A stretch of 64,000 nucleotides of DNA from Rhabditoides inermis. Lineage: Eukaryota; Nematoda; Chromadorea; Rhabditida; Rhabditidae. Each line of letters begins with the position of its first letter. Within the stretch, counting starts at the first letter, position 1. The stretch spans positions 232,501 to 296,500 of the forward strand of contig CAWZYM010000405.1 of assembly GCA_963966185.1 (NCBI GenBank), in the 5' to 3' direction. Under the pieces are notes generated by a model. That model had not been told where the DNA came from. It saw nothing but the letters and a program-made list of their open reading frames with translations, and ran no database searches. Positions 11,528 to 24,596 of the stretch are shown piece by piece. The translations under genes and the position numbers were made by a program.

Positions 11528-13468
11528 CTACTGGTTGGATAGGGTCTTGAGCTGACGGAGAATAGTGTCCAGCAGCTTTTTGCGATCGCCTCGTCCAATC
11601 CCGAAGAATCCGGTGCTCTTCCGCTCAAACTCAACCATCCTGAAACAATGCAAAATTACAAAATTATCAAAAAAAAAAACGAATTGACTCACTTCTCCAG
11701 CACAATCACCGCAGTGCTCGCCTTGACGCGAATGTACTTGCTGCGCTCCTGAAATCACGTCATTGACCCATCCACGTGGCTGGTCCCTCACCTGTCCATA
11801 CTCGGCCAGGTACGTCGTCCAGTCGGCACCCATCACCAGATCGAGCAGCTGTCTACAACGGCAGATCTAGTTCGAGGCTATCGAATAGACAAAATGCAAG
11901 ACGTTAGACGCCACCAAACACAACACCCAACATCTCTCTACTGACGTTATCGTAAATAAACCCATCCCGAATAGGAGGAACCCAAATTCAAAAAAGAAAA
12001 GAAAAAGTGCAAAAGAGAACCAGACAGTACCTGAGATTGGCAAAGGTGATGGGGAGGGTCTCGCCGTCGAGGCCGCTCACGGGACACTGCGCACAAAACA
12101 GCTCGCATTGCATCACGTCCAGACTGCAATATGATATATCAAGTATTACTATACAACAATCAACGCGATGACGCCAGTGTTAAATCACGAGTACGTTATG
12201 CCGACATCCCTTCTTTTTCCTTCTCTCACTCCACTCTTCCTCTGAAACCCAGTTCACTCGTTTGCCTCAACTAATCACACATGATTACTACTATGTACTG
12301 TCAAGTCGCCCAAGGACTACTTGACGATGCGATTACTCGAAAACTCTCCTCTAGAGTGAAACCCATCACTCCCCTCACATAAACTTGGCAGCCGGTTATC
12401 CTCATCCTACTCCCGTTCTTGTGGCTTAATAAACGGAACTGTGTTTTAACCAACCAAACCACTTCCTCTAAACCCACTCCATCCCCTCACCTAAACTGTC
12501 AAGTCGCCCAAGGAACATTTGACGACGAATACACAAGAACTCCCCCCCCTCTCCTTCTAGAGTGAACCCATCCCACCTACCTAAACTGCTCGAGTGCACC
12601 GGCCGAGAGTGCCTTGTGTTCGGGGGAGAGCAGCTGCTCCATGAGACGCTCCGCCAGGTACTTGCACGTCTGCAACAAACATGTTCGATGCAGGTTAATG
12701 GGTCGAAACAGGACACTGTTATATCTACGTGGTTGTGGTTACAAGTGGTTACATTATGATTTTGTAATACGTGTTCTCTCTTTCTAATTATACTCTCTTC
12801 ATGATCATCGACTTTTATGGCCGCCCAACTACTTCACAATCAAAGATAACATGTATTAAATTTTTTTTAAAAAGATGCCCCGACAAAACGCGCGCGCACC
12901 TGCATGCAGACATGTCGGGCGAGGACCGAGGGGAGGTTGGTGAAGGAGAGGAAGGTGGTGGAGAGGAAATTGATGAGGTCAGAGATGTACTCGGACGCGA
13001 TACCGCCCGCCGACGGCAGCTCCCAGTCGTACTGCGCTGAAAAGGATGCGGGATGAGTGCAGGTAGTCAATAACAGGTATAAAGACACGGTTCGGATCTA
13101 GAGACATGATTTGAATCCAAGGGACCAGGTCTACAGACATGGTTCCAATCGAAGGGACCAAGTCAAGAGACATGGTTGGAATAGAAGGGACCCGGTCTAG
13201 AGGGTTGGAATGAGAGGAGCCAGCACTCACACAGCTCGATAAACTGGTCGACCTTGTCGTGCAGCGCCATGTCAATCTGCTGCTCCACCTGCAACACCAT
13301 GCATAACGTCATACTTTTTCTCTCTGTGTCCGTCTCCTCTTCCGTCTTTCACCTGTACATTTTCTAAATGAGAGCTACTTTCTTTGTCAACGTGGCAAAG
13401 TTACCATATCACAGTTTCACAGTTTACCGCAGCCTCCCTCCCTCTCCCCCTCTTCCTTCCTCTCTTCC

Positions 13469-13512
<44 letters not shown>

Positions 13513-16500
13513 TCTCTCTCTCCCTCCCTCCCCCCACACCCACCTCGCTCCTCGCGTCTCGGAACACCCTCTCACTGAGTGTGACGAGGTGTCCGCCTCC
13601 GGTCGTCTCCTCTCCGCCGCTCGTCAGCCGTGAGATGAACGCCCCAAGAGACTCGCACGACTTCTCCAGGTAGCCAATGTTGATCGTGATCTGCACCAGC
13701 TGAAACAAAATTCTTTTGTTGACACAACTTTTGTAATATTGATATAAGCACAACTCGTCTATTCTTGATACAGGCACAAAAGTTACTGGTGCGAGTCGAA
13801 CATACAATTCATAGAGACAAACAATAAATCAAATGAGTGCATTTAAAATTGGTCAAGAGTGACAAACCTGTACGAGACTGCGCTTCTTCTGTACAAATAT
13901 CTTCAAGCTGCCCGACCAGCGAGACAGCAGCACGTTCGCGTATCTAAATCGGGAGTATTATTATTACTATTAGGTACAGCGAAATAAAATCACAACTCCA
14001 CAAAACCAACACACGAAACGCAGTGGAAAATTCTCGTTCAATACAACTCTATCCGTCCACAACTCACACTAGATTCATCAAATACACCTCTGTCTACAAC
14101 TTCCCACAACAATCCCCGCTAGTACCGCTATGTCAGAATCAGGTTGATAAACAACAAAACAACGAAAGTGCCCAGGTACTTGGACACCAATATCCCAATC
14201 GTGCTACTTGCCTCAAACCCATCCTTCTACCCAACCCACCCACCCCCTCCCCCTCTCACCTCCTCGCCGTGTCGTCAATCTCCGAATGTGTGAGCTGGAG
14301 GTGCTCCATAAACTTGCAGCAGCCCACGAGGTACTGCTTCGACTGCGCGTACACCGAGATGACAAAGCGCGAGAAGGCAAAGCGGCGCGGGAACGGCTCC
14401 TGCAATGCGCGCCACTCAGTCGGTCATTCACAAACGGACGGGATGTCAACGTAAACAAGTCAAAACGTGCTGTGCAATTTACGTTGTCAACCTTTTGACC
14501 ATGTCATTTGATTCCACCATGAATAAACTGTATATTCATTCCTTCTTTCATCCATCATCCATCCATTATCAATTCATTCCGCGTCCACTCTCTCTTTCTC
14601 TCTTTCTTTCTCTCTCTCTCTCTCTCTCTCTCTCCTACCTGCTCCATGCTCCTCTTGTAGAAGGGAAACTGCTTCACCACCGCGCGGAACTCCTCCTCGT
14701 CATTCACCTACAAACATGCACAGTACGACAAGTGTTGTGAATACGAAATACAGTACCCCCACTTCTCCCACCTACCGTAATCGGCGTGTAGTTGTCGTTC
14801 TCGAGATCGCGCTCAAACTGCGCACAGTACTCGGACATGAGAATCTCGTTGTACTGGTCGCTGCAAAAAACGAGCAAATTAGAAACGCGCATGTGGTGAA
14901 CACAACAACACAATTAATTTAATAACACAATACTAATAAACTAATAATAACTAATTTAATAACACAATACTAACAACTACTAACAACAACACAAAAATAC
15001 ACAGTCAAATGCTGACCGGAAATTCTGGAGGAGCTTGTAGAGGGGCGCAATGCCGTAGCCGTAGCTCTTCATCGTCAGCGCAAACAGCAGAATCACCTAA
15101 AAATTGAAATGTCAGACTCGAAAAAACATGAAAACGTATAACCTTGTCTGTTCTGTTCAATTATCATCTCCCTTTCTACCAACACCTTCACACATTGATC
15201 AAAACAGTAATAGTGTCAATACAGCTGCTACCCTGCTACATCTCATACAAGTTGCACTTTCGTCTCCCATTCCATCTCGTCTTTATCCAATCAACCTCAT
15301 CCGTCCTCCCCTTCTCTCTCCTTCCTCTCCCCTCCCCCCACCTTCTTCATCTGCAGCATCATCTTGACGTCGGGACATCCGCCGAAGCGGCTGTTCATTG
15401 CCGCCGTCACGTGCTGCAGTGCGCCCTCCCACAGCTCGTTCTAAACCGAAATTAAAAATCAAATAGACAAAAATAAACAGGACAGAGTACATGTAACTAA
15501 CTAGGGACAAATCCGGCTTCGGTCCCTTTCACCAGACCGAATGTGTGATCTACCGGCCGGGACCATCATCAAAAATGTAAAACATACCCCCAAAGTGTTC
15601 GTTGACAATTCCCCTGGCACGCTACATCAACAATAAAACGCATAAAAGAAGTTGCCTCCCCTCCATTTCCCACCTTGTGCTGTATGGTGGCGAGTGTGGG
15701 TTCGGTGATGAGAATGTGGTCCTCGACGACAAAGAAGCCGATAATCTCATAGAGGTACTCGATACTGTCCTTGAGAGAGTTCATCTAAAACATGTACAAT
15801 GTTAACATTGATATGTGTTAACAATATCACTACTGCATATTACTACACTACATTCCCTATGATGCCCATGTTAAGTACTCCACACAGTAATAAACTATTA
15901 TTATTAAACATTAATAATACATACCACAAAAACTGCTGAATTTTACAAAATCGGATCGAGCCGCCCACGCCCACCTTGCTGCGCGGCTTCTGCACCATCT
16001 CGCACTGCTCCTTGCGCTGCTGACGGTAGTAGTTCTCAAACTCCTCCCTCGCGCCCAACACATTGAAGATCTACGAAAAGGATATTATAATAAGAATTGG
16101 CGAAAAATCGATAATCAAGCAATCAATCAATAGCCACTCACCTGACAGCATCTGTGCACGGGGGTAAAGTCGATGAGATCTTGTGCAGAGAGCTGCTCGT
16201 CCTCCTATAACAAGACATTTACGACGAATCACTGATCACATAAACCTCCTATCGCTACAATCGTTCGCGTTATATTCAAATATTTAGACCCGTAAATCGC
16301 TGTCAATCGTGATCGCTGATCGTAACGTAAGCTAACTGGTTAGCAAACGATAAACAACATCAAGTTGCTCAAATTGAGGTGCAGAACAGCAAGTTCTGTG
16401 TGGTCGGGGAGTCGGAGTGGAATCTCCGTCCGAGATTGGTAGTGTAATCAACGTGTTGAATCAACACGTGGCACGGTAATACTAATGCTATTGAGCTGAA

Positions 16501-18695
16501 CGTGAACAACTAGTGCGTAAGGGGGCACATAACGAAAAAACGCGCAGTCACGCGTTGAACGGAAACCCCAGGTCGGGCAGACGGAAAGACTCCACTACGC
16601 CACACGCACTCACGTCGTCGTGCTGCTCCCTGCTCGATGACTTGTGAGCGGCGGCTGCCGATCCGCCCGAGTGCTTGTTCACCAGGCTCCCGTCCGCGTT
16701 CACTGCCACCTAAGCAGTGCAAAATCAAATCAATCAATGTTTTAAAAAAGTCAAATCGTTGATTTATTATATATATATAAAAGGTAAAGGTAGCAGCCAC
16801 CGTCGAAGATCAATATGCAAACAAAAGTGATACTAGCACAACTATGTGTCACAATCTACAAGCGTGTTATAGTTGAACGATGAACCATCAAAAATACGCT
16901 GCACTATAACATCAAGCTACTATGCGTAATATCAACGACAATAACTAGAATGATCTACAAATAACATAGCCTTATAATACCACAAATATATAGAAAGCAC
17001 TTACCTCGTACTTTTGCATGCTCTTCTTGGCCTCTTCGTGCAGCTTCTTGGCACGATCCGCCTCCGCCGAACCGAACGAGTGCTGGTCGGCCGTCTGCAA
17101 CGCGTAAACAATAAACAAACTAGTGTAAACAATAAACAAACTAGTGGAAGCAATAAATAAACAAAACAAACCACTCACACATTGATTGGCGTGTCGTCCG
17201 ATGCGCACGGCCACGTTCTTAATGTTCTCGAGGAACACCTTCAGCTCAGAGTACGCCTACAAGGGTGGGCGGTGAGAAGAAGTGAAACAATGCAGATACA
17301 AGCGTTATACATGTATATGCATTGTTTTATTATATACAAATAACATACACTATAACACATGTAAAGGAAATGTCAATGATAAAAACAACGTCTGTAACGT
17401 CAAAAGGGACTTTCCTTCCGTTTTTTATTCCATTCTGTATAAATGACCCTGTCTACATGTATTATGAATAAACATTATTAACAATAAACATAACTACCAG
17501 ATAACCCAATCCCATCATGTTAAAATTGCATACACATGTCGGAATCAGCCTGATAAACAAACAATTATTCTAGCGCACCTTGGACTTGATCTCGTCTCTG
17601 AGCGGCGCCATGCTCTTGGCGAGGAGCTGCGTGAAGCGGTACTTCTCCACCAGCGCCAGATGCGTGTGCTCCAACTCCTCCAGCACCTTCAACGCCTGGT
17701 AGTATCTGCAAGTAAAACAATTCAGTACCTTTTCCGTGATTTTAAATGTTTCCACGACCAATAAACCATGACATTCGTTACATATTACAATAGGTTTCAA
17801 AAACATAAACGCACTTCTTCTGCTGCATGAGCTCCTGCAGGCGGGCGTAGTTCTCCAGAACTGGCAGACACACAGAGATCTGGTCGATGGCCGTCGTCGC
17901 GTTCTTCATCAGCTTCCTAATCACATAATCACATTTATCAATGATACAATATTTCCAAAATAGTCGTACAACATCGCACAGCAAGAACGCCCCATTGTTT
18001 CGAATAAATGCATGATTGCAGAGTTTATTCATACATGTGAAAACATGTCATGCTAGGTTCAAGAGTGGTGACAGTATTGATGTATTGAATTCGCCCCGTC
18101 TCACCTGTACTTGACGATCTCGGCGCTCTTGTGCGCGAGCTGCTGGCTGGCCGCCTGCACCTGCTCATCGATCACCATCGCGTCCTTCTGCAACCACCCA
18201 CGTTTTCCACAACACATCAACGATTTCCGCCATGTCAAATTGGTGCAAACTGATTGTCGGTGATATGAACAAGAAGTTGGTAGTTCACAAATGTGGAAGG
18301 CAAGAATGAGCATCGCAAATCGTAACCTGCCTTGATCTCGATGCACTTCTCCTTGAGCTGCAGCAGCTGCTTCATCGAGTCGACAAAGCCCTGGTAGTGG
18401 AACGAGCACACCTGTAATGCACGTTTTTTTCTCAAACAACACAATTGACTTTTTATACAAATATACACATGAAACAATATCGTTCCCCACCTTCTGAATG
18501 TTCTTGTCGTAGAGGTGTATGCGGTGCTCGAGCGCACGCGAAAACTTGTGCACATCGCCGCAGTCGTAGATGGCTCTGAACAAAGACAGGATGAACACAC
18601 TGCCTTAGCCGGTGCGCCCACCGGAGCACCAGTCCGATACTGCCCGAGTCGGTCGTCTCCAGCTCGTAAAGGAAGAACTCCTGTTCCGCGTTCAT
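11528..18695 (-). CDS. sec-15: Exocyst subunit Sec15 (EXOC6 ortholog)
   Basis: Twenty-six exons read from ATG at 18695 to TAG at 11528, about 798 residues, the usual Sec15 length (about 800). Sec15 is the exocyst subunit that links secretory vesicles to the plasma membrane and binds Rab11/Sec4-type GTPases. Family landmarks occur in order: LVLRAIYD near residue 22, HYQGFVDSMKQLL near 57, ISVCLPVLENYARL near 125, KYYQALKVLEELE near 143, LSAQDLIDFTPVHRCCQIFNVLG near 280, FIELSQYDWELP near 612, FLSFTNLPSV near 645 and TCKYLAERLMEQLL near 663. The C-terminal Rab-binding region ends with QLKTLSNQ. The start lies eight bases after TTTCAG at 18704, a likely trans-splice site. The intron after exon 3 begins GC rather than GT (exon end 18331). 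A His/Ser/Ala-rich insert at about residues 240-272 separates two conserved parts. Confidence 0.95.
12298..12590. repeat. Two-copy direct repeat in a sec-15 intron
   Basis: Segments near 12298-12390 and 12495-12590 share ACTGTCAAGTCGCCCAAGG, then TTGACGA, then CTCTAGAGTGAA.CCCATC. The copies are diverged. The second copy runs up to the donor of the exon ending near 12590, so it may be a duplication of a donor-side intron segment. Confidence 0.7.
13084..13206. repeat. 30-bp minisatellite in a sec-15 intron
   Basis: About four imperfect copies of a roughly 30-bp unit with core GAGACATGGTT and GGGACC.GGTC, between the exons at 13034 and 13217. Confidence 0.8.
13437..13534. repeat. (CT)n/(CCT)n tract at a sec-15 splice donor
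   Basis: On the coding (minus) strand this is a G/GA-rich tract beginning directly after the donor GTGGGTGTGGGG of exon 19. Confidence 0.9.
14586..14636. repeat. (CT)n tract at a sec-15 splice donor
   Basis: On the minus strand the exon 16 donor reads GTAGGAGAGAGAGA and runs straight into the repeat. Confidence 0.9.
17100..17165. repeat. Short tandem repeat in a sec-15 intron
   Basis: Three copies of about 22 bp with core CAATAAACAAACTAGTG, the third diverged. Confidence 0.8.
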
Positions 18696-18765
18696 TTCCG
18701 GAACTGAAATGAATTAGATGATATGAAGAGAGTGAAGTGAAACGTGCATGGCTGATAGGAGGTGG

Positions 18766-18889
18766 AGGCGGTGTCGCTGCTGCCGCCCGCCGTGTCCTTC
18801 GTCGACGTGGTCGAGTGCGCGTCCATCCCGCCCGCCGGCATGCGCACCCCGTCCGGAGGCAGCGGCAGCGTCATCACCAGCCCTGTCAA
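18766..18889 (+). other. Orphan coding-like block upstream of sec-15
   Basis: About 120 bp of G/C-ending triplets that look coding on both strands. On the plus strand an AG precedes EVEAVSLLPPAVSFVDVV and a good donor (AAG then GTAGGA) follows SPVK. On the minus strand CTTGACAG precedes a frame beginning GLVMTLPLPPDGV. On the minus strand it cannot join sec-15 exon 1 in frame. No further exon of a plus-strand gene was found. It may be an isolated exon, a non-coding first exon or a gene fragment. Confidence 0.3.
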
Positions 18890-19399
18890 GGTAGGATTGA
18901 ACAAGTAATGCGCATAGTTTACAGGAGCAATAAACAAGACAGTTGAGGTGCGACGCGTTGCTACAGACGCGCGTTCATCAATCGGTCTACATTTCAAAAC
19001 ACCGACATATTGTGATATAGGAATATTATGTGATGTGATCGATAACATATGATCCATAACACAAAAGAAAACAGAGTCAAAAACCAAAACGTCGAGCGAT
19101 GAATCATCCATATGCGAAAAAATGAGAGATCCGCACAATACAAATAGAGCGCATCTTTTCTAATTTTATACAGAAGAGCGCACTAATATTTTTGATTATT
19201 TCTCAAATTATTATCTTAATATCATATCGTAACTCTTTTTTGAAGCAAGTGTTTGAAAGCAAGGTGTGATCAAAAACACAGTCTATCGGCAGCGTGATGA
19301 AGGAGGAGGGAAAGTGTTGTCTGCAGTGTTTTCGCCCATCCTTCCGGACTTCGATTTGTACTGTATCAACGGTCCAGCGATGCGATTACCGGCGATGCG

Positions 19400-19706
19400 A
19401 GGATGTAGGACGTTCCCTCCATTTTTGCAAGGTCCTCCACTTTTGCATGGTCCTCCACTAGCATGAACGATTCCTCCACCGACCATGAACGATCCCTCCA
19501 CTTTGCTAGGACGTTCCCTCCACTTTAAATTTAGGCGTTTCACATCTAATGTGTAACGTTTGAATGTTCTAATTTATTATTTAGCCATAAATAATGAACT
19601 TTAATAATGCCTAGAAACTTTCACCACGTTTGCTCATAGTTAGTGATTCACATCTCACAAATCTCTCTCCTTCCATTAGGAGCCATGGCCCATGCGCGAG
19701 CCAACC
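19400..19706 (+). repeat. Left outer inverted repeat
   Basis: Begins GGATGTAGGACGTTCCCTCC and contains several variants of GAACGATTCCTCCAC, then TTTAAATTTAGGCGTTTCAC and TTATTTAGCCATAAATAATG. It ends near GCGCGAGCCAACC. The CCTCCAC-type subrepeats make the first 130 bp internally repetitive. Confidence 0.85.
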
Positions 19707-19900
19707 AGAGAGACGATATCGTATTCGCGATGTCGCTACTTGTAAACGGATATGAAGATATCATAATTAATAGAAAATGAGTTAAATATTCATCTGCCCG
19801 TTTGTCTGAAAGATATCAGAACTGAGTGTGAGTAGTGGAAGAATGAAGACAAACAACAACATTCACACCTCGTATAGTTTCACTCTTTTCACGAGAGACA

Positions 19901-20415
19901 TTCTCTTTTGAAAAGTACAAGCGTAAAGTACCTCTGTTTGGGTTTATCTCAATTCAACAAAAGCACATGCATAAAACTATTATTTCTACACTAAACTATA
20001 AACACAAACCTGCTCTCTCAAAACGATCACAAATACATGGACAATCAAATGCCAAGATGATAATACTATTGCAAACACACACTCACTCACATTCTATCAA
20101 CCCGTTTAGCAAAAGAGTCATATATCAAAAAGCTCTTGTACATTCAGAAATAATGAAAACATCATTGTAAACTAAACGATTGTTCGATAGCTGTTTATTG
20201 ATTCTCACAATGCTTTCATAAGAAATAAAAAAAAGTATATTAGATAGCCCCTCTTGATAAATTATCGATAAAGTATACGTTTCTACATTTCGTTTGAGAG
20301 AGCAGGTTTGTGTTTATAGTTTAGTGTAGAAATAATAGTTTTATGCATGTGCTTTTGTTGAATTGAGATAAACCCAAACAGAGGTACTTTACGCTTGTAC
20401 TTTTCAAAAGAGAAT
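19901..20415. repeat. Left internal palindrome
   Basis: Arms of about 125 bp (19901-20027 and 20291-20415) are almost perfect reverse complements around a 260-bp AT-rich spacer. The outer end carries TTTGAAAAGTACAAGCG and the inner end CCTGCTCTCTCAAAACG. Confidence 0.9.
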
Positions 20416-20605
20416 GAATGTCCTTTTGTTGAATTTCGAAAAATCCTGAGCTAAGTGCGAGTCTATTATGAACGAGAATCAAAGTACTTATTGTTAAAAC
20501 TAATCTTACACCATTAGTGACAATCTGTTCACTAGTAAATATTTCCAAAGTAATGTTTTGATCATATGCTGACTTCATGCACAAAAGAAGTTCGCGTTTC
20601 AATTA

Positions 20606-20631
20606 GAGAGGGCGCGCAGCGCCCTCTCTCT
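20606..20631. repeat. Short perfect hairpin
   Basis: AGAGAGGGCGC, a three-base loop, then GCGCCCTCTCTCT. It is GC-rich against an AT-rich background, just right of the left palindrome. Confidence 0.7.
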
Positions 20632-20836
20632 TGGGTTAAAATAAGGCTCGCGCCAGAATTTTCAAGTAGCGATATCCAAAGGACATGTTAGCAACAATGT
20701 GAAGTCTTCCAATTTATGTTAGTTAGATTCGCACGGTTCCGTAGGGCAGATCACTAATTGACGGCATCTTTGTATCTTTTCTCCGAAAGAAGTTATGAGC
20801 GATCTCGCACTCGCACTAGGCGAAAGGCCAGCGTGT

Positions 20837-20873
20837 GGGTGGGTGGGTGGGTGGGTGGGTTGGTGGGTGGGTG
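20837..20873 (+). repeat. (GGGT)n run with G-quadruplex potential
   Basis: Seven GGGT units in a row with one interruption, so four G-triplets with one-base loops are available many times over. It lies about 75 bp before the purine array. Confidence 0.85.
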
Positions 20874-20942
20874 TCGTTTCCAGTCACGCTAGCTGATAGC
20901 TAGCCCTCTGCTGGCGGGCGAGCGCGAGAGCACGCGAGAGAG

Positions 20943-23060
20943 CACGCTGTTTGGAGAGAGACAGATGTACTTTGGTGGCTGCGATCAGTAGGAATTTAGT
21001 AAGGGGAGAGAGAAAGAGAGAACGAGAGAACGAGAGAACGAGAGAACGAGAGAACGAGAGAACGAGAGAACGAGAGAACGATATAACGAGAGAAAAGGAG
21101 AAAAAGAGAGGAGGGAAGGAGGGAAGGAGAGACGGAGAGAACGAGAGAACGAGAGAACGAGAGAAGGATAGAAAGAGAGAACGAGAGAACGAGAGAACCA
21201 GAGAAAGAGAGAAAGATATAAAAAGAGAACGAGAGAGCTAGAGAACGAGAGAAAGAGAGAAAGGGAGAAGGAGGGAAGGAGGGATGGAGAGAAGAAGAGA
21301 AGGATAGAAAGAGAGAACGAGAGAACTAGAGAACGAAAGAAAGAGAGAAAGAGAGAAAGAGATAAAGAGAGAACGAGAGAAAGCGAGAACGATATAACGA
21401 GAGAATTAGAGAACGAGAGAAAGAGAGAATGGGAGGAGGAGGGAAGGAGGGAAGGAGAGAAAGAGAGAAAGAGAGAACGAGAAAACGAGAAAACGAGAGA
21501 AAGAGAAAACGAGAGAAAGAGAGAACGATATAACGAGAGAGCTAGAGAACGAGAGAAAGAGAGAAAGGGAGAAGGAGGGAAGGAGGGATGGAGAGAAGAA
21601 GAGAAGGAGAGAAGGAGAGAACTAGAGAAAAAAGAGAAAGAGAGAAAGAGAGAAAGAGAGAAAGAGAGAAAGAGAGAAAGAGAGAAAGAGAGAAAGAGAG
21701 AAAGAGAGAAAGAGAGAAAGAGAGAAAGAGAGAAAGAGAGAAAGAGAGAAAGAGAGAGAGAGAGAGAAAGAGAGAAAGAGATAATGAGATAATGAGAGAA
21801 CGAGAGAAAGAGAAACCGATAGAAAGAGAAAACGAGTGAAAGAGAGAACGATATAACGAGAGAACTAGAGAACGAGAGAAAGAGAGAAAGTGAGAAGGCG
21901 GGAAGGAGGGAAGGAAAGAAGGAGAGAACGAGACAACGAGAGAACGAGACAACGAGACAACGAGACAACGAGAGAACGAGAGAACGAGAAAACGAGAGAA
22001 CGAGAGAAATAGAGAAAGAGAGAAGGAGAGAAGGAGGGAAGAAGAGAAGGAGAGACGGAGAGAACGAGAGAACGAGAGAACGAGAGAAGGATAGAAAGAG
22101 AGAACGAGATAAAGAGAGAACGAGAGAACGAGAGAACGAGAGAACGAGAGAACGAGAAAACGAGAGAAAGAGAGAACAAGAGAAAGAGAGAACGAAAGAA
22201 AGAGAGAACGATATAACTAGAGAACGAGAGAACGAGAGAAAGAGAGAAGGAGGGTGGTAGGAGGGAAGGAGGGAAGAAGAGAAGGAGAGACGGAGAGACG
22301 GAGAAAACGAGAGAACGAGAGAACGAGAAACGAGAGAACGAGAGAACGAGAGAACGAGAGAACGAGAGAAAGAGAGAAAGAGAGAAAGAGAGAACGAGAG
22401 AAAGAGAGAACTGGAGAACTAGAGAAAAAGAGAAAGGGAGAAGGAGGGAAGGAGGGAAGGAGAGAAGAAGAGAAGGAGACACGCGAGAACGAGAGAACGA
22501 GAGAACGAGAGAACGAGAGAACGAGAGAACGAGAGAACGAGAGAAAACGAAATAACGAGAGAACTAGATAACGAGAGAACGAGAGAACGAGAGAAAGAGA
22601 GAAAGGGAGAAGGGGGGAAGGAGGGAAGGAGGGAAGGAGAGACGGAGAGACGGAGAGAACGAGAGAACGAGAGAACGAGAGAACGAGAGAACGAGAGAAA
22701 GAGAGAAAGAGAGAAAAGAGAGAAAAGAGAGAACGAGAGAAAGAGAGAAAAGAGAGAAAGGGAGAAAGAGAGAACGAGAGAACGAGAGAACTAGAGAACG
22801 AGAGAAAGAGAGAAAGGGATAACGAGAGAACGAGAGAAAGAGAGAACGAGAGAAAGAGAGAACGAGAGAAAGAGAGAAGGAAAGAAGGAGGGAAGGAAGG
22901 AAGGAGGGAAGGAGAGGAGGAGAGGAGGAGAGAAGGGGAGAAGGAGAGAAGGAGGGAAGGAATGGGAGGAGAGAAGGAGGAAAGGAGAGGAGGAGAGAAG
23001 GAAAGAAGGAGAGAAGGAGGGAAGGAATGGAAGGAGAGAACGAGAGAACGAGAAAATATC
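20943..23060 (+). repeat. 2.1-kb polypurine array (GAGAGAAC/GAGAGAAA)
   Basis: Almost uninterrupted purine on the plus strand, built from 8-bp units GAGAGAAC, GAGAGAAA and GAGAGAAG, in higher-order blocks separated by GGAGAAGGAGGGAAGGAGGG segments that recur every 200-350 bp. Long open frames rich in Ser/Leu/Phe or Arg/Glu/Lys are a by-product of the 8-mer and are not genes. Confidence 0.95.
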
Positions 23061-23162
23061 GAATAAATTTGAAATGAAATTGATGAAATAATGAGAGAAG
23101 AACATGTTACATGTATGAAGACGAGAGAGAAAATTTCTATGAAATTCAACAAAAGGACATAT

Positions 23163-23653
23163 ATTATCTTTTAAAAGTACTTCCGTAAAAAGTGTTGTTT
23201 GTGTTAACCTGATTCAAGAAAAGCGCATGCATATATTATTAATTTTCGAAAAATCAAATCGTAAACACCTGAACATGAAAACTAACACAAACTTGCTCTT
23301 TCAAAACGTTGAATAATTTTTGAATAATTAATGTTGAATAATTCCATGTTTTATTTTTTTGACATTTTTATACCTGAAACATTGAGTCAAACAACATCAC
23401 GAATAACATTTTATTTTACTGATAAACCATAAATAATATACCGCAAAAAACACTGAATAAACAAAACAATCGTATTATTCTGAATGTTACGTGTAACTAT
23501 TCTATATTCGTTTGAAAGAGCAAGTTTGTGTTAGTTTTCATGTTCAGGTGTTTACGATTTGATTTTTCGAAAATTAATAATATATGCATGCGCTTTTCTT
23601 GAATCAGGTTAACACAAACAACACTTTTTACGGAAGTACTTTTAAAAGATAAT
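23163..23653. repeat. Right internal palindrome
   Basis: Arms of about 146 bp (23163-23308 and 23509-23653) are near-perfect reverse complements. Its outer flank GAAATTCAACAAAAGGACAT (23141-23160) is the inverse of the flank of the left palindrome near 20417-20436, so the two palindromes are related and face each other. Confidence 0.9.
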
Positions 23654-24312
23654 CCGTTCTTGTTTCCGTTTAGAATACGATAGGATTAGAATACTATAAG
23701 GGTCAGGATATTTTCAAAGTAGCATAATTGTTCAGATTAGTAATGTAATTTCCTAAGTGTGGTTCAATCGTTCGTCCGATACTAATTGTAAGGGTATCGT
23801 ATCAGTATAGAACCCCGATTCATGTCTGGCAGTGATTCGTTAGCATATAGCAATTCGCGAAAGATAACTACATATGGGATATGGGCCATAGGCCATAGGC
23901 TTGTTTTTTTGGTTTGTTGATAAAGTAGAATTTATGTGCTATAGCTCCGTAGAATACCGTAAAACATTATCCGAGAATGCAGTCACTTATGGAAATCATT
24001 TGTTAATTGAATTTGCTGAAAAGTTAAGTTGGAGAATACAGTTGCTGCAAGAAAGTGCGGTAAGTAATGTTAGTTTCTATTCCGAAGCCCGTACGACGCG
24101 CGAAAAGATTCACAAAATTCTCTACTTGTGTTGATGCGTTACTTGAACAATGTTATGTAATGCGGCAGCGGGATTTGGCTAACATGTTGAAAAAAACCCA
24201 ATGTAGATGCTTTACAAACTAGCATATTATTACATTGTTTGTACGTAGTGCTGACTTAAATAAATAGTTATGCTGAATGATGTGTTCCATTGTGGTAGAA
24301 TGTATGTCTTCA

Positions 24313-24596
24313 GGTTGGCTCGTGCATGGCTCTTTGTGGAAGGAAAGAGATGAGTGATAACTATGACTATGAGCAAACATTTTCTAGGCATTATTACGAG
24401 CATTATTTATGGCTAAATAATGTATTAGAACGTTCAAACGTCACACATTAGAAGTGAAACGCCTAAATTTAAAGTGGAGGGAACGTCCTATCAAAGTGGA
24501 GGGATCGTTCATGGTAGGTGGAGGAATCGTTCATGGTGGTGGAGGAATCGTCCTTTGCACTCAAACTAAAAATTGTGGAGGGAACGTCCTACATCC
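24313..24596 (-). repeat. Right outer inverted repeat
   Basis: Reverse complement of 19400-19706 with about 10-20 percent mismatches and small gaps. Ends GGAACGTCCTACATCC. Confidence 0.85.

Noticed and set aside
20985..21968. A 327-codon open frame rich in Ser, Leu, Phe on the minus strand, and similar long frames in 21542-23152
   Set aside because: They are translations of the CT-rich strand of the 8-bp purine satellite. No splice sites, no normal amino-acid composition, and all frames of the array are open to a similar degree.
20837..23060. CRISPR array
   Set aside because: The repeats are contiguous low-complexity purine units with no unique spacers, in eukaryotic DNA.
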